Shown piece after piece: positions 35,781-45,577 of a DNA stretch of 64,000 bases (within the stretch, counting starts at the first letter, position 1; every line of letters begins with the position of its first letter). The notes beneath the pieces were generated by a model. The model did not search any database. It saw nothing but the letters and a program-made list of their open reading frames with translations, and was not told the DNA's origin. A program made the translations under genes and the position numbers. Source of the stretch: Paenibacillus sp. FSL H7-0331 (GTDB lineage Bacteria; Bacillota; Bacilli; Paenibacillales; NBRC-103111). Location: the NCBI RefSeq assembly GCF_001956045.1, contig NZ_MRTH01000021.1, positions 78,966 through 142,965 on the forward strand. Reading direction: 5' to 3'.

Positions 35781-35809
35781 CTTGGTCCCCCAAGAATCGG
35801 GAGACCAAG
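35781..35809 (-). terminator. Terminator of the DAHP synthase gene
   Basis: CTTGGTC...GACCAAG stem with inner CCC/GGG pairing, followed by TTTGTTTTTG on the minus strand. Confidence 0.8.
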
Positions 35810-35836
35810 TCGAATGTTGTCACAGTGACTATGAAC

Positions 35837-36880
35837 TTAAGCTTGAAAAGGTTCTTTAACGGTATCGAACCGTCTACCACATAAAGGTGCCAGCTTCTCC
35901 AAATCAACCATTAGCTTGGCAAACTGTTCAGGGAAGAGGGACTGCACCCCATCACCCGTCATCGAGTTGTCCGGATCGGTATGCATTTCAACGATTAATC
36001 CATTAGCCCCGGCAGCTACAGATGCTTTGCACATTGGCTCCACCAGTTCACGGCGTCCAGTTCCATGGCTTGGGTCGGAAATAACCGGTAAATGGCTAAG
36101 CGTTTGAAGAGCAGGAATCGCAGCCAGGTCAAGCGTATTCCGTGTGTAGGTTTCAAAGGTCCGAATGCCCCGCTCACACAGCATGACGTTCGGATTGCCG
36201 CCAGCCAGTATGTATTCAGCTGCATTCAGGAACTCATCATAGGTAGAGCTGAATCCGCGCTTGAGCAGTACAGGGGTCTTGATCGTCCCCAGCTTTCGAA
36301 GCAAATCAAAATTTTGCATATTCCGGGTACCTACCTGTAGAATATCGGCATGTTCAGCACATACATCTACATATTCGGGAGTCATAACTTCCGTAATCGT
36401 CAGTAGTCCGTGTTTCCTGCCGGCTTCAGCCATCATCACCAGACCTTCAACACCTACGCCCTGAAAGCTGTACGGACCGGTTCTTGGTTTGAATGCTCCG
36501 CCACGCAGCACTTGAGCTCCTGCCGCTTTGACCAAACGGGCAATTTCATCAATTTGCTCTGCATTTTCGACCGCACAGGGGCCGCCCATTATAACCAGCT
36601 GCTCACCACCGATTTCCACGTCCTTGATCTTGATAATGGTATCTGCCGGATGAAAGTCGCGGCTGGCCAGTTTGTAAGACTTCGAGATTTTTACTACCTG
36701 CTCAACACCTGACATTTGTTGAATTTGTTCGCTCAGCTTGGGATGAGCTTTGCCGATAATTCCAATCACTGTGCGATCTACACCTTTGGACACATGAGCC
36801 TGAACATCATTTTTCTCAATTTGTGCGACAATTTCATGAATACGCTCTTCCGAGGTTTTGTTGGATATAATTACGATCAT
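35837..36880 (-). CDS. aroF: 3-deoxy-7-phosphoheptulonate synthase, type I-beta
   Basis: 347 residues. An N-terminal ferredoxin-like regulatory domain (about 1-75) precedes a TIM barrel. Motifs: [38 protein letters not shown], and [12 protein letters not shown] with metal/substrate residues. It joins phosphoenolpyruvate and erythrose-4-phosphate, the first step of aromatic amino acid synthesis. The added N-domain type is typically feedback-regulated. AGGAGTGA precedes the ATG. Monocistronic. Confidence 0.95.
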   Translation of the reverse strand: MIVIISNKTSEERIHEIVAQIEKNDVQAHVSKGVDRTVIGIIGKAHPKLSEQIQQMSGVEQVVKISKSYKLASRDFHPADTIIKIKDVEIGGEQLVIMGGPCAVENAEQIDEIARLVKAAGAQVLRGGAFKPRTGPYSFQGVGVEGLVMMAEAGRKHGLLTITEVMTPEYVDVCAEHADILQVGTRNMQNFDLLRKLGTIKTPVLLKRGFSSTYDEFLNAAEYILAGGNPNVMLCERGIRTFETYTRNTLDLAAIPALQTLSHLPVISDPSHGTGRRELVEPMCKASVAAGANGLIVEMHTDPDNSMTGDGVQSLFPEQFAKLMVDLEKLAPLCGRRFDTVKEPFQA

Positions 36881-37059
36881 GACTAATCACTCCTATTATA
36901 TATTATAAACCTGAATAATTTAATTAATGAAGTCCAAGCACTAACACGCTTCAACGCTTATACGCTTCAAAGCTTTTAATCACTAAAGCAATTGTACAAC
37001 GAGAGGGGCTTCTCGTCAATAGAAACATCTATCGAAATAAAGAAGCCCTTGAAGTCAAC

Positions 37060-37587
37060 TTAGTTACTATCATTAACAAGGTTTGCTCTTTTCGCTTCAC
37101 GTCTTTGCTTACGCTTGGCCGTATAGAGCATCAGCAGCCATTTGATCGGGAAATAGAACAGAATACCGAGTATAATCCCATCGACAACCCCGCCAACCAG
37201 CAGCTTCAAATTTGATTTCACAAAGAAATCCATCCAATCCGGTAAAAAAGCCCACAACTGCTTTCGAGTCCCGTGAGGCAATAACCAGTTACCTACCTTT
37301 AAATGGAAGTAGGTCATAGGTAGATAGATGATTTTGCCAAAAACAAACCCGATTAGAGCAGCCGCCATACTCGCACGGAATATATAGATCAAAGGAAAAA
37401 TCAGAAAGAAAGCAAGACCTGCAGTGGGAAGTGTAAACATTTCAACCGCCAACCCAATTGAATATCCCATGGCAACAAGGCCAGGGCCTCCTTCAGCACG
37501 TGTCAGCATCAAGTATTTGTACTTAAACCATCGCTTCACATTCCGCAATTGAAAAGGCTTCTTGGTAGTAGCTAATTTTCGCTGCAT
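37060..37587 (-). CDS. DUF2062 membrane protein
   Basis: 175 residues with three hydrophobic segments and the DUF2062 pattern (GGPGLVAMGYSIGLAVEMF, then FFLIFPLIYIFRASMAAALIG). Basic ends suggest a cytoplasmic N-terminus and C-terminus. The role is unknown; family members often sit beside glycosyltransferase or envelope genes. It starts 13 bases after the ispH stop and is probably co-transcribed. Confidence 0.8.
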   Translation of the reverse strand: MQRKLATTKKPFQLRNVKRWFKYKYLMLTRAEGGPGLVAMGYSIGLAVEMFTLPTAGLAFFLIFPLIYIFRASMAAALIGFVFGKIIYLPMTYFHLKVGNWLLPHGTRKQLWAFLPDWMDFFVKSNLKLLVGGVVDGIILGILFYFPIKWLLMLYTAKRKQRREAKRANLVNDSN

Positions 37588-37600
37588 ATGCCTTCATCCC

Positions 37601-38563
37601 TTACGTACTCGATTTGGCAACCACTCGTTCTTTGGTGTACGGTATTAATTTGCTCATATTCACAGTACGCTTGATCTCCCACGTAGCTGCATCCTGTGGA
37701 TCGTAATTTTCCAGAAAGGTCAATACTTCCTTGGTGATCGGTGTCGGTGTAGAGGCTCCCGAGGTCAAACCAACACGACGAACCGATTTCAGCCATTCCG
37801 TCTGAATCTCGGAAACATCGGAGATCCGATAAGCTTTGACACCTGCGATCTCTTCGGATACCTGTGCCAGTCGATTCGAATTGTTACTGCGCGGATCTCC
37901 CACCACAATAACCAGATCGGCATCCATCGCCTGTTCGGATACTGCCTCTTGACGCACTTGGGTAGCCAGACAAATCTCATTATGAATTTCAGCGGTCGGG
38001 AACTTTTCCAATAATCGATTCATAATGTGTTTAATATCCCATTGGCTCATTGTCGTTTGATTCGTAATCGTGATCCGATCCGTAGGCAGCTCCAAATGCT
38101 CGATCTCCTCGATCCGTTCAATCAGATGCACATATTCAGGAGCAACGCCCAAAGCCCCCTCAGGCTCTGGATGATCCTTCTTGCCGATATAAATTATATG
38201 ATAGCCTTCAGCAGTTTTTTCTTTTATCAAATCATGGGTCTTGGTTACGTCTGGACAAGTCGCGTCGACTACTGTCAATCCTTTGTCTCGGGCCCGTTTA
38301 CGAACCTCTGGTGAAACACCATGAGCCGTAAAAATGACTGTACCCTTTTCAATGGTTTCCAGAATCTCCAGCCTGTTCGGCCCATCAAGTGTAATGACAC
38401 CTTCATTATCAAAAAATTCGGTGACATGTGCATTATGCACAATCATCCCCAATATATACACCGGTCTTGGTAAATTCAAATTTTTGGCTGTCTGCATAGC
38501 AAGCCCCATTGCGTCTACAACTCCATAGCAATATCCGCGGGGCGTAATTTTAATAACGTCCAT
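37601..38563 (-). CDS. ispH: 4-hydroxy-3-methylbut-2-enyl diphosphate reductase
   Basis: 320 residues. IspH landmarks: cysteine in [34 protein letters not shown] (second Fe-S cysteine), [23 protein letters not shown] (third cysteine region), [11 protein letters not shown] and [14 protein letters not shown]. This is the last step of the MEP isoprenoid pathway and uses a 4Fe-4S cluster. A GTG at 38575 is possible, but AAGGTGG eight bases before the ATG at 38563 gives the standard [10 protein letters not shown] start. Confidence 0.95.
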   Translation of the reverse strand: MDVIKITPRGYCYGVVDAMGLAMQTAKNLNLPRPVYILGMIVHNAHVTEFFDNEGVITLDGPNRLEILETIEKGTVIFTAHGVSPEVRKRARDKGLTVVDATCPDVTKTHDLIKEKTAEGYHIIYIGKKDHPEPEGALGVAPEYVHLIERIEEIEHLELPTDRITITNQTTMSQWDIKHIMNRLLEKFPTAEIHNEICLATQVRQEAVSEQAMDADLVIVVGDPRSNNSNRLAQVSEEIAGVKAYRISDVSEIQTEWLKSVRRVGLTSGASTPTPITKEVLTFLENYDPQDAATWEIKRTVNMSKLIPYTKERVVAKSST

Positions 38564-38586
38564 ATTGGCACCCACCTTCCCCTATA

Positions 38587-40113
38587 TTATACTTGATTAT
38601 CCGTTGGGATGGAAATGCCCAAATCAGATGAATCCGAAGGGACTGTAATAGGAAGCCAAATGATAAAGATACTACCCTCACCCTGTGTTGTCTTGACCTC
38701 AATAGAGCCTTGGTGCTCATCAATAATCCATTTGGCAATCGATAAGCCCAGTCCGGTTCCAGCCGTTTTGCCGCGTGACAGATCAGCTCGGTAGAACCTC
38801 TCAAAAATCAAAGGTACTTCCTCTTTATCCATACCTAATCCGCTATCTTCAATCCGAATCCCGATTTGGTTATCCGTGCGCAGGGAATCGAGCTTAACAA
38901 AACCAACTTCCGTGTATTTGAAGGCATTTTCGATAAAAATAAACAGCAGCTGCTGCAAGTAATCCCGGCTTCCATAAACCTGAACACCATTCAGCGCACT
39001 TAAATCACCTGATGACCATTCCACCGTCCTCGGAAGCAGCTGCGCCTTGCGGACAACATCCTCGACAATCGGTAAAATATCCTGTTCGATTTTGGCGATT
39101 TGAAAGCCTGCATCTGCACGGGCTAGCGACAGCAAGTCGTTAACAAGCCGAGACATTCGCGCCGCCTCACTTGCAATATCATGCATAGCTTCCAAAGACA
39201 TCTCGATCTGTTCCGAATCCTGCTGCATACCGCTATCTGCCATTCGCTTCCACATTTTTTCCAATAAATCAACATTGCCGCGAATCGTCGTTAATGGAGT
39301 TCGAAGCTCATGCGAAGCATCGGATACAAATCGGCGTTGTGTATGGTTCACTTCCTCCAACTCCGAATACGTATGCTGCAACCGACCCAGCATGCCATTA
39401 ATCGTAGCCGTTAACCGTCCAATTTCATCGTTGGGACCGTAATAATTGATTCGATTGTGCAGATCTGTACCTTTTTCAATCGAATTGGTCGCAGCTATAA
39501 CCTGCTCAATAGGCCTCAGAGCTTTTCGTGCCAGGTACCATCCCAGTGAGGCAGCCAGCATCACCGTTACGAGTGCCGTTATGAGCAGTATATTCCGAAG
39601 CAAGGTAAATAGCTTCTCATCTGCCGTCAAAAATACTGCAGCTTGAAAAACACCTGCCAGCTGTGGCTGACCATTCAGTACAAGCGGAACCGCTCTGTTG
39701 TAGATGAACACATTCAGATTTTCGATTCGTGTGTGCTCAATAAAATAGCCTTCATTCACTAACCGCTGTTTCTTGGCGCTCGTCAATTCAGGCAAGGACA
39801 GATTAAGCTGGCTCAAATTTTCAGACCGGCTTATATTCCCATTTTCAAAGTTGGCAACCTGGTAATATTTCCCTGTATTATTAATAATGTCTCGCCCCTG
39901 TAAAACAAAATCAGGGGTAATTCCACCACGCAGGGTCATCGTCATCCGGGGTTCTATGCGAGAGAATACCTTCTCGGCTTGCTCCTGAAGATCATCTTCC
40001 ACCGTTTGAAAATAGTAATGGTAGACCAAGCCATATAAGCCTAAACCAAATATAAGTAACACAACAGACAAAATGCCTGAGTACCATAATGTCAGTCGCA
40101 GACGAATTGACAC
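38587..40113 (-). CDS. Membrane sensor histidine kinase (HAMP type)
   Basis: 508 residues. Two membrane segments (about 10-32 and 173-195) enclose an extracellular domain. A HAMP domain follows (about 195-250), then HisKA with FVSDASHELRTPLTTIRGN and a HATPase (FIENAFKYTE, IEDSGLGMDKEE, GTGLGLSIAKWI). It follows its response regulator gene with one base between, as in a standard operon. Its position after htrA suggests an envelope-stress role like CssS, but this is only by proximity. Confidence 0.93.
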   Translation of the reverse strand: MSIRLRLTLWYSGILSVVLLIFGLGLYGLVYHYYFQTVEDDLQEQAEKVFSRIEPRMTMTLRGGITPDFVLQGRDIINNTGKYYQVANFENGNISRSENLSQLNLSLPELTSAKKQRLVNEGYFIEHTRIENLNVFIYNRAVPLVLNGQPQLAGVFQAAVFLTADEKLFTLLRNILLITALVTVMLAASLGWYLARKALRPIEQVIAATNSIEKGTDLHNRINYYGPNDEIGRLTATINGMLGRLQHTYSELEEVNHTQRRFVSDASHELRTPLTTIRGNVDLLEKMWKRMADSGMQQDSEQIEMSLEAMHDIASEAARMSRLVNDLLSLARADAGFQIAKIEQDILPIVEDVVRKAQLLPRTVEWSSGDLSALNGVQVYGSRDYLQQLLFIFIENAFKYTEVGFVKLDSLRTDNQIGIRIEDSGLGMDKEEVPLIFERFYRADLSRGKTAGTGLGLSIAKWIIDEHQGSIEVKTTQGEGSIFIIWLPITVPSDSSDLGISIPTDNQV

Positions 40114-40114
40114 G

Positions 40115-40807
40115 TCAGCTCTCTCCTCTCAACACGTACCCGGCTCCACGAACGGTTTGAATCATCCGTTTGTGACCGTACTCCTCCGTTTTTTGACGTA
40201 AGAGTGCAATATACACTTCCAGCACGTTAGATTCACCACTATAATCGTAGCCCCATATTTTTTCCATAATGACATCACGAGATAATACCCGCTTCGGGTT
40301 TTGCAAAAACAGGTGCAGCAGGTCAAACTCCTTGGTGGTCAGCTCGATTAACTGGCTTCCACGAAATACCTCGCGTGTGTCCATATCCATAAATACATCC
40401 TGATACTGCAGCCTGTTGGTTGGCTGTTCGGATTTCTCCGCGCTTCTTCTTCGCAGTAGAACCCTTACCCGCGCCAGCAGTTCCTCTAACGCAAACGGCT
40501 TGACCAAATAATCATCAGCACCCATATCCAACCCTTTTACACGGTCGCCGATCTCGTCCTTCGCTGTTAACATCAGAACGGGCACAGAGGCCCCACCCTC
40601 ACGTATACGGCGGACGACTTCCCACCCATCCAATTGGGGCATCATAACATCCAAAATAACCGTATCCGGGTCGTTCTCCAATATTTGTTTGAGCCCGTCC
40701 ATCCCATGATGAGCGGTAAACACTGTATAACCTTCAAATGCCAGTGAACGCTTCAGCATGGAAGTGATTTTTTCGTCATCATCAATAATTAGTATTTTTT
40801 CCCTCAT
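40115..40807 (-). CDS. OmpR-family response regulator
   Basis: 230 residues from the chosen ATG. The receiver has IIDDDEK, Asp in VILDVMMPQLDGW and Lys in LVKPFALEE. The winged helix has IELTTKEFDLLHLF and SNVLEVYIALLRQKTE. A longer reading to 40876 would run back into the terminator hairpin upstream; GGGGGG eleven bases before 40807 supports the shorter start. It forms an operon with the histidine kinase. Confidence 0.93.
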   Translation of the reverse strand: MREKILIIDDDEKITSMLKRSLAFEGYTVFTAHHGMDGLKQILENDPDTVILDVMMPQLDGWEVVRRIREGGASVPVLMLTAKDEIGDRVKGLDMGADDYLVKPFALEELLARVRVLLRRRSAEKSEQPTNRLQYQDVFMDMDTREVFRGSQLIELTTKEFDLLHLFLQNPKRVLSRDVIMEKIWGYDYSGESNVLEVYIALLRQKTEEYGHKRMIQTVRGAGYVLRGES

Positions 40808-40863
40808 GCAATAACAGTCCCCCCCATGCTTAACATTGTAGCAGAAATGTACTCGATACAAAA

Positions 40864-40906
40864 AGAAGCGGAGCAACCCGCAAGTATGCTCCGCTCTGCT
40901 TCTTGT
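40864..40906 (-). terminator. htrA terminator
   Basis: AAGAAGC...GCTTCTT with inner CGGAGCA/TGCTCCG pairing, followed by TTTTTG on the minus strand. It separates htrA from the two-component operon. Confidence 0.75.
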
Positions 40907-40954
40907 ACCACTATCTACCGCAAACCTTATTACGATCTTACCTAATTGCTAACC

Positions 40955-42526
40955 TTACTCCGCGTTACGGTCGCCAATGGTCACTGTGATAGCTTCTTTC
41001 TTGCCGTCACGCATTACCGTTAACGTAGCCTGATCCTTTACTTTAAGCTTCTTGATCGCGTCAACCAGTTCCTGTGATGTTTTAACTTTGGCTCCATTAA
41101 CCTCGGTAATGACATCATAAGGTCTTAGACCTGCTACAAACCCAGGGCTCTTACGCTCCACTTCGGATACGATGGCACCTTCATTGTTGGAAAGCTTCAG
41201 CTCAGTCAGCCAATCTTTATCGATATCCGACAGCTTCACACCAATATAAGGTGCTGGCTCTTTCGGGATTTTCACATTATTTTTCAGGTTATCGAGTACA
41301 GAAGAGATTGTACTTGTCGGAATTGCAAAACCAATACCTTGGGCTTGCGCACTAACAGCAGTGTTAATCCCAATGACTTCACCATTCAAATTCAACAAGG
41401 GACCACCCGAGTTACCCGGATTGATCGAAGCATCAGTTTGCAGCAAATGCTGGTAGTTGCGAGTACCTTGTGAATCCGGAATCGAAATCGGGCGTTCTTT
41501 GGCACTCAGCACACCCACCGTTACGGTATGATCGAAGCCATATGGATTACCAATGGCAACTACCCAATCACCTACAGCGGTATTTTCTGCTTTGCCCAGT
41601 GTCAGCGATGAGAAATCTTTGGTGCCTTCAATTTTCAGAGCTGCCAAATCCAGATCGTAGCTGTTACCCAACAGCGTCGCCTTAAATGGCTTTTCGTAGC
41701 CTTCAACCGTTACCCAAATTTCATCGGCACCGTCGATAACGTGCTCATTGGTCAAGATGTAGCCTGATTTTTCAAAAATAAATCCGGTTCCCATCCCCGC
41801 AGGCTGAAGCTGGTCCGCACCACTTTTCGGCTGTGATTGTGAACCCCCGCCATTATTGCCAAAGAATTGACGGAAGAACGGATCATCCATCAGGGAGCTG
41901 CCACCACGGGAGCTCTTGGCCTTTACCTTCGTTTCTATCTTAACGACTGCCGGTCCCGATTGCTCAGCAATTTGAGCGATGTTGGTGGGTCTGCCCAGAT
42001 CGATGGCTGCTTCCTTAACACCCCCATTACCAGTTGCGGGAGCCGCGGCAGCTTTGCTTGCCACTGGAGCGGAAGCACTACTCGATGCGCTTGGACCACT
42101 TGTAAACCAATTCATTTTATCGGAAGCGAACATTAATCCGCCCACCAATACGGCACCCGCCATAAAAGCGGAAAAGACGGCTTTAACAGAAGAACCTTTC
42201 TTTCTGTTATCATGCTGCCAATTGTTACTCGGATGCTCCTGGCTTGGTTCGAAGCCATTGTAGGAAAAAGGGCGAACCGGACGCGGTGGTGTCACTTCGA
42301 CTGGCGTCGTTCCTTCGTTCGAATTGGCAGTTGTATCAGATGCAGCTATTTCGTCATGTCCCATAGTTGATTTATAAGGCCCGTAAGAATAGTAGTGGGA
42401 AGGACGGTCTTGCTTTATTTTGTTTGAACCTGCTTGGTCCGCTTCAACTCCATCATTGGATGAAGCATTCGTGGACTCGCCACTGGGGCGGCGCAAAAAT
42501 TCATTATTGTTGTTGTTATCTTCCAT
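40955..42526 (-). CDS. htrA: HtrA-like membrane-anchored serine protease with PDZ domain
   Basis: 523 residues. A long hydrophilic, low-complexity cytoplasmic N-terminus (1-110) precedes one membrane segment (about 115-132). The trypsin-like domain has the triad in ILTNEHVID (His), YDLDLAALKI (Asp) and NPGNSGGPLLN (Ser), and a C-terminal PDZ domain follows (about 420-515). It degrades or refolds misfolded exported proteins at the outer membrane face. A poly-Asn run (DNNNNNEF) is at the very start. A two-component pair lies just downstream. Confidence 0.93.
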   Translation of the reverse strand: MEDNNNNNEFLRRPSGESTNASSNDGVEADQAGSNKIKQDRPSHYYSYGPYKSTMGHDEIAASDTTANSNEGTTPVEVTPPRPVRPFSYNGFEPSQEHPSNNWQHDNRKKGSSVKAVFSAFMAGAVLVGGLMFASDKMNWFTSGPSASSSASAPVASKAAAAPATGNGGVKEAAIDLGRPTNIAQIAEQSGPAVVKIETKVKAKSSRGGSSLMDDPFFRQFFGNNGGGSQSQPKSGADQLQPAGMGTGFIFEKSGYILTNEHVIDGADEIWVTVEGYEKPFKATLLGNSYDLDLAALKIEGTKDFSSLTLGKAENTAVGDWVVAIGNPYGFDHTVTVGVLSAKERPISIPDSQGTRNYQHLLQTDASINPGNSGGPLLNLNGEVIGINTAVSAQAQGIGFAIPTSTISSVLDNLKNNVKIPKEPAPYIGVKLSDIDKDWLTELKLSNNEGAIVSEVERKSPGFVAGLRPYDVITEVNGAKVKTSQELVDAIKKLKVKDQATLTVMRDGKKEAITVTIGDRNAE

Positions 42527-42766
42527 TGTAAAACCCTCCTTGGTAAGGTTCTAAGATTGTTATGTGTTTGCTTCTCTTGCTCTTATATTGGACCCGAAAC
42601 CTTAAAGAAACCTTAAGGAAAAATAAAAAGAGCCTAAATGAAATCGCAAAAAAACCTCCTGATCCGTGATTTCGGATAGGAGGCACAGCCAATCTTCTTT
42701 ACAAATGATTGCAAGCACTCTGAAAGTCTACTTTCAAGTTCTCAGTAGCTTACCAGTCTAGTTGTT
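42527..42766. other. intergenic region between yugN-like gene and htrA
   Basis: Apart from the terminator at 42653-42684 nothing is recognised. It presumably contains the htrA promoter. Confidence 0.4.
42653..42684 (-). terminator. Terminator of the yugN-like gene
   Basis: CCTCCTATCCG/CGGATCAGGAGG stem followed by eight T on the minus strand. Confidence 0.8.
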
Positions 42767-43183
42767 CTAATGTACCTTCCAGACCCGTTCCACCTTACCC
42801 AGCATATCCTTGGCTGCCGCTACCCACTTATCCTCGACAGGAGCATCCTTATCGATTGGCTCCTGAAATTGATCAATTAATGCTCCGGATACATTCAGAT
42901 GCGCTTCCTTATCCAAACCATCATTATAGATATGCTTCAATACGAAAGGTGTACCCATGCAAATGATCGCATCTGTTGCACCTGTGTCACCATCTAGAGT
43001 ACCGTGGGTGACTTCAAAAGGGATTCGAAGCCATACTTGATGTGCGTCATCCAAATAACGGTCAAAATAACCATGATCATAATCCCAGTTTCCACCAAGC
43101 GTGAACTCAAATTGGTGTAATTGTCGGCTTACTTCATCAAAGGGTTCCTCATAATTGGTCAGAACGGATTTTATCGGTATCAT
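42767..43183 (-). CDS. YugN-like family protein
   Basis: 138 residues resembling the YugN family of Bacilli: FEFTLGGNWDYDHGYFDRYL and WLRIPFEVTHG. Soluble, with no signal. AGGAGTGAG precedes the ATG by three to five bases. Function unknown. It is monocistronic and divergent from the ammonium transporter. Confidence 0.75.
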   Translation of the reverse strand: MIPIKSVLTNYEEPFDEVSRQLHQFEFTLGGNWDYDHGYFDRYLDDAHQVWLRIPFEVTHGTLDGDTGATDAIICMGTPFVLKHIYNDGLDKEAHLNVSGALIDQFQEPIDKDAPVEDKWVAAAKDMLGKVERVWKVH

Positions 43184-43308
43184 CTACTCACTCCTAGTAG
43201 TAGTCGTAATTATAGTCCAGACGCATTTTATGTTAGAGTACGCAATAATCCGACAAAATATGTACGCTCTGCAGCCTTCTTACATAACATCGAATAATCA
43301 CTTATACA

Positions 43309-43325
43309 TGTCATTTTATCTTACG
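43309..43325 (+). promoter_or_regulatory. GlnR/TnrA-type site upstream of amt
   Basis: TGTCATTTTATCTTACG matches TGTNAN7TNACA except for the last base. It lies eight bases before the -35 element of the amt promoter, a position suited to activation by TnrA/GlnR. Confidence 0.55.
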
Positions 43326-43332
43326 TAATCCG

Positions 43333-43362
43333 TTGACATAACTATCATTAGAAACGTATAAT
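43333..43362 (+). promoter_or_regulatory. Sigma-A promoter of amt
   Basis: Perfect TTGACA and TATAAT with an 18-base spacer, about 50 bases upstream of the amt start. Confidence 0.75.
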
Positions 43363-43410
43363 TATGGGCGATGAACGGTTAGAATGTACGTAATAAGGAG
43401 ATGAAACGAT

Positions 43411-44709
43411 ATGGATTTATCCACTTTAGCCAGTGGATTGGACACCATTTGGGTTGTTCTTACCGCTGCAATGATTTTGCTGATGGAAGGCGGTTTCGCC
43501 TTGCTGGAAGCCGGATTTGTCAGACAAAAAAATGCAGTCAGCATCATCATGAAGGTATTTGTCGACATCGCTTTTGGCGCCCTTGTATTTTTCTTTATTG
43601 GCTTCGCTTTCATGCACGGCAAGGATATATCCGGACTTATCGGAACTAGCGGTTTTATGCTAGGCGGTGATCTTTCTCACATTGATCTCACAATCTCACA
43701 TGATACGTTTTGGTTATTCCAATGCGCTTTCGTTATCGCAGTTATCTCTATTGTATCTGGAGCTGTAGCGGAACGTATCAACTTCCACGCCTATATATTA
43801 TACACGATTGCGATGACCGGACTGATTTATCCAATCGCCGGACACTGGATATGGAGCACTGGCGGATGGCTCGGGAAGCTCGGAATGATCGATTTTGCCG
43901 GCTCGGCCGTCATTCATGCGCTCGGCGGCTTCGCTGCTTTAGCTGCGGCATTGTTCATAGGACCGCGTATTGGCAAGTTTGCCGATAATGGAACTCCCAA
44001 TATTGTTCCACCCTCCAACTTACCGTTGGCCTCCGTTGGCGCATTCATTCTTTGGTTCGGTTGGTTCGGCTTCAACTCAGGGAGCACACTAAGCGCCACA
44101 AACGCAACGATAGGTCACATCGCTGTGACAACCATGTTATCGGCTGCAGCCGGTGGCGCAACCTGCATTCTGTTCACTATGTTCCGTTATCGCAAAGCAG
44201 ATCCACCTATGGTCATTAACGGTTCGTTAGCAGGTCTCGTCGGAATCACGGCTGGCTGTGCGTTCGTCAGCGACATCGTTGCAATTCTGATTGGTGCTGT
44301 ATGCGGCATTGCCATGGTATTCGCAACCGAATTCTTGGAGTCCAAGCGAATCGATGATCCTGTTGGCGCTTTTGCCGTCCACGGAGTCAGTGGCAGCATT
44401 GGAACACTTGCAATCGGACTCTTCGCCAAGCCTGAGCTAACAGCAGGATACGGACAAGGCTATAGTGGTTTATTTTACGGAGGCGGATGGAGCCTGCTCG
44501 GTGTCCAGACTCTCGGCCTTATTACGGTCTCCGTATGGGGCTTCGGCCTCACCTGGCTTGCTTTCAAACTGATCAAAAAGATTGTTCCGGTGCGCGTCAG
44601 CCGCGATGAAGAGCTAGTAGGTTTGGATGTCGGTATTCATGGCGTTCCCGCCTACAGCCAGGATGACGACTTCATCGAGCTAACCAAGCTGAAAAACAGC
44701 CGCGGATAA
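43411..44709 (+). CDS. amt: Ammonium transporter
   Basis: 432 residues with 11 membrane segments of the Amt/MEP/Rh family. Signatures: GGFALLEAGFVR, DFAGSAVIHALGGFAALAAA (in part), WFGWFGFNSGSTLS and DDPVGAFAVHGVSG with the pore histidines. It conducts ammonium across the cell membrane. AAGGAG lies nine bases before the ATG. The usual partner glnK is not adjacent; the next element is a terminator. A GlnR/TnrA-type box in the promoter suggests expression under nitrogen limitation. Confidence 0.95.
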   Translation: MDLSTLASGLDTIWVVLTAAMILLMEGGFALLEAGFVRQKNAVSIIMKVFVDIAFGALVFFFIGFAFMHGKDISGLIGTSGFMLGGDLSHIDLTISHDTFWLFQCAFVIAVISIVSGAVAERINFHAYILYTIAMTGLIYPIAGHWIWSTGGWLGKLGMIDFAGSAVIHALGGFAALAAALFIGPRIGKFADNGTPNIVPPSNLPLASVGAFILWFGWFGFNSGSTLSATNATIGHIAVTTMLSAAAGGATCILFTMFRYRKADPPMVINGSLAGLVGITAGCAFVSDIVAILIGAVCGIAMVFATEFLESKRIDDPVGAFAVHGVSGSIGTLAIGLFAKPELTAGYGQGYSGLFYGGGWSLLGVQTLGLITVSVWGFGLTWLAFKLIKKIVPVRVSRDEELVGLDVGIHGVPAYSQDDDFIELTKLKNSRG

Positions 44710-44728
44710 CAGAATCTATCATCATAAA

Positions 44729-44764
44729 AAGGGGATTTCCCAAGTGACTTTGGGAAATCCCCTT
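44729..44764 (+). terminator. amt terminator
   Basis: AAGGGGATTTCCCAA pairs almost fully with TTTGGGAAATCCCCTT, 20 bases after the amt stop. Confidence 0.75.
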
Positions 44765-44800
44765 AACTATAACAAACGATATGAATGCAAGTATAATAAC

Positions 44801-45178
44801 CTATTGCAATTCCTTGTCCAGATCATAACTGATCGCAATCAAGTCACCCGGATTACTGCCTGTCATAATCGCTTTTGCTTGTTCTAACTCTACACGCAGC
44901 TGTCGGATCTGAGCCATCGGTCTTTTTACGTAATGGATATACTCTACCGCCGCATGATGATCAGGCTTTTTCCCCGTAAACATCCGGCGTAAAGATGACA
45001 TAGACTGATAGCTCCTTTCTTCCATTAGCCTTTTTTTCTCATATCGATCAATGATTTGTTCGATCTCGGCAATTTGAGTTTCCTTACGAGCGATATATGA
45101 CTCTAAAAAGGGGTATACTTCGGCTGCTTTTCGTTGAATCACTGGAATCGAACTCCCTGTTAATATAGCATTAATCAT
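44801..45178 (-). CDS. Conserved-looking hypothetical protein with helical bundle
   Basis: 125 residues, not recognised. It is predicted mostly helical: a long charged helix (KETQIAEIEQIIDRYEKKRL) and a second one (PMAQIRQLRVELEQAKAIM) separated by a basic loop (MFTGKKPDHH). No signal or membrane segment. AGGTGAT precedes the ATG. Standing alone and convergent with amt, its role cannot be guessed. Confidence 0.6.
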   Translation of the reverse strand: MINAILTGSSIPVIQRKAAEVYPFLESYIARKETQIAEIEQIIDRYEKKRLMEERSYQSMSSLRRMFTGKKPDHHAAVEYIHYVKRPMAQIRQLRVELEQAKAIMTGSNPGDLIAISYDLDKELQ

Positions 45179-45304
45179 GGAACATCACCTATCTTTCCAT
45201 GTGAACTTTCATTACAATATTGTTATTTTACACTAAATTTTCAGCTTTGAAAACCTCTTTTTTTGAAATCCATCCTCGGAAAATAGCCCTTATCATCTAA
45301 AAAC

Positions 45305-45335
45305 AACAAAAAAGCCGGCAAGCTTTCCCTGCCGA
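45305..45335 (-). terminator. Terminator of the small SASP-like gene
   Basis: GTCGGCA/TGCCGGC stem followed by six T on the minus strand, about 30 bases after the small gene's stop. Confidence 0.75.
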
Positions 45336-45365
45336 CTCCTTGTTATTCCGCTATTCCTGTAAACT

Positions 45366-45506
45366 TTACTTACTACTATTCATATTTGGCTTCGTATTAG
45401 TGGTTCCGTTCTGAGAACCTGCAGCTGTACTATTGCCGTTTTTGGCTAGAATTTCTTGAGAAAACTCGGTATCATTTTGTTGCTTCTTATTTTTGTTTTT
45501 TGCCAT
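45366..45506 (-). CDS. Possible gamma-type small acid-soluble spore protein
   Basis: 46 residues, rich in Asn, Lys, Gln, Ser and Thr, with no Trp and no Cys. It begins MAKNKNKKQQNDTEFSQEIL. The TEF-S-E core recalls the TEFASET repeat of SspE-type gamma SASPs, and the composition fits, but only one imperfect repeat is present. The ribosome site GGGAGGTGATC is excellent and a terminator follows. If correct it would be made in the forespore as an amino acid store. Confidence 0.5.
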   Translation of the reverse strand: MAKNKNKKQQNDTEFSQEILAKNGNSTAAGSQNGTTNTKPNMNSSK

Positions 45507-45577
45507 GGATGATCACCTCCCGTACAAACATAGTATGGGTAGCGAGGTAATTTTTTATGTTATCATTTTTTGGTAAC

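Noticed and set aside
36946..36967. Three ACGCTT units spaced eight bases apart upstream of the DAHP synthase
   Set aside because: Short and unremarkable in size; no known regulator with this pattern, so not promoted to a finding.
37000..37055. AGGGCTTC...GAAGCCCC inverted repeat after DUF2062, considered as terminator
   Set aside because: Very long loop and no T-run on the minus strand; too weak to list.
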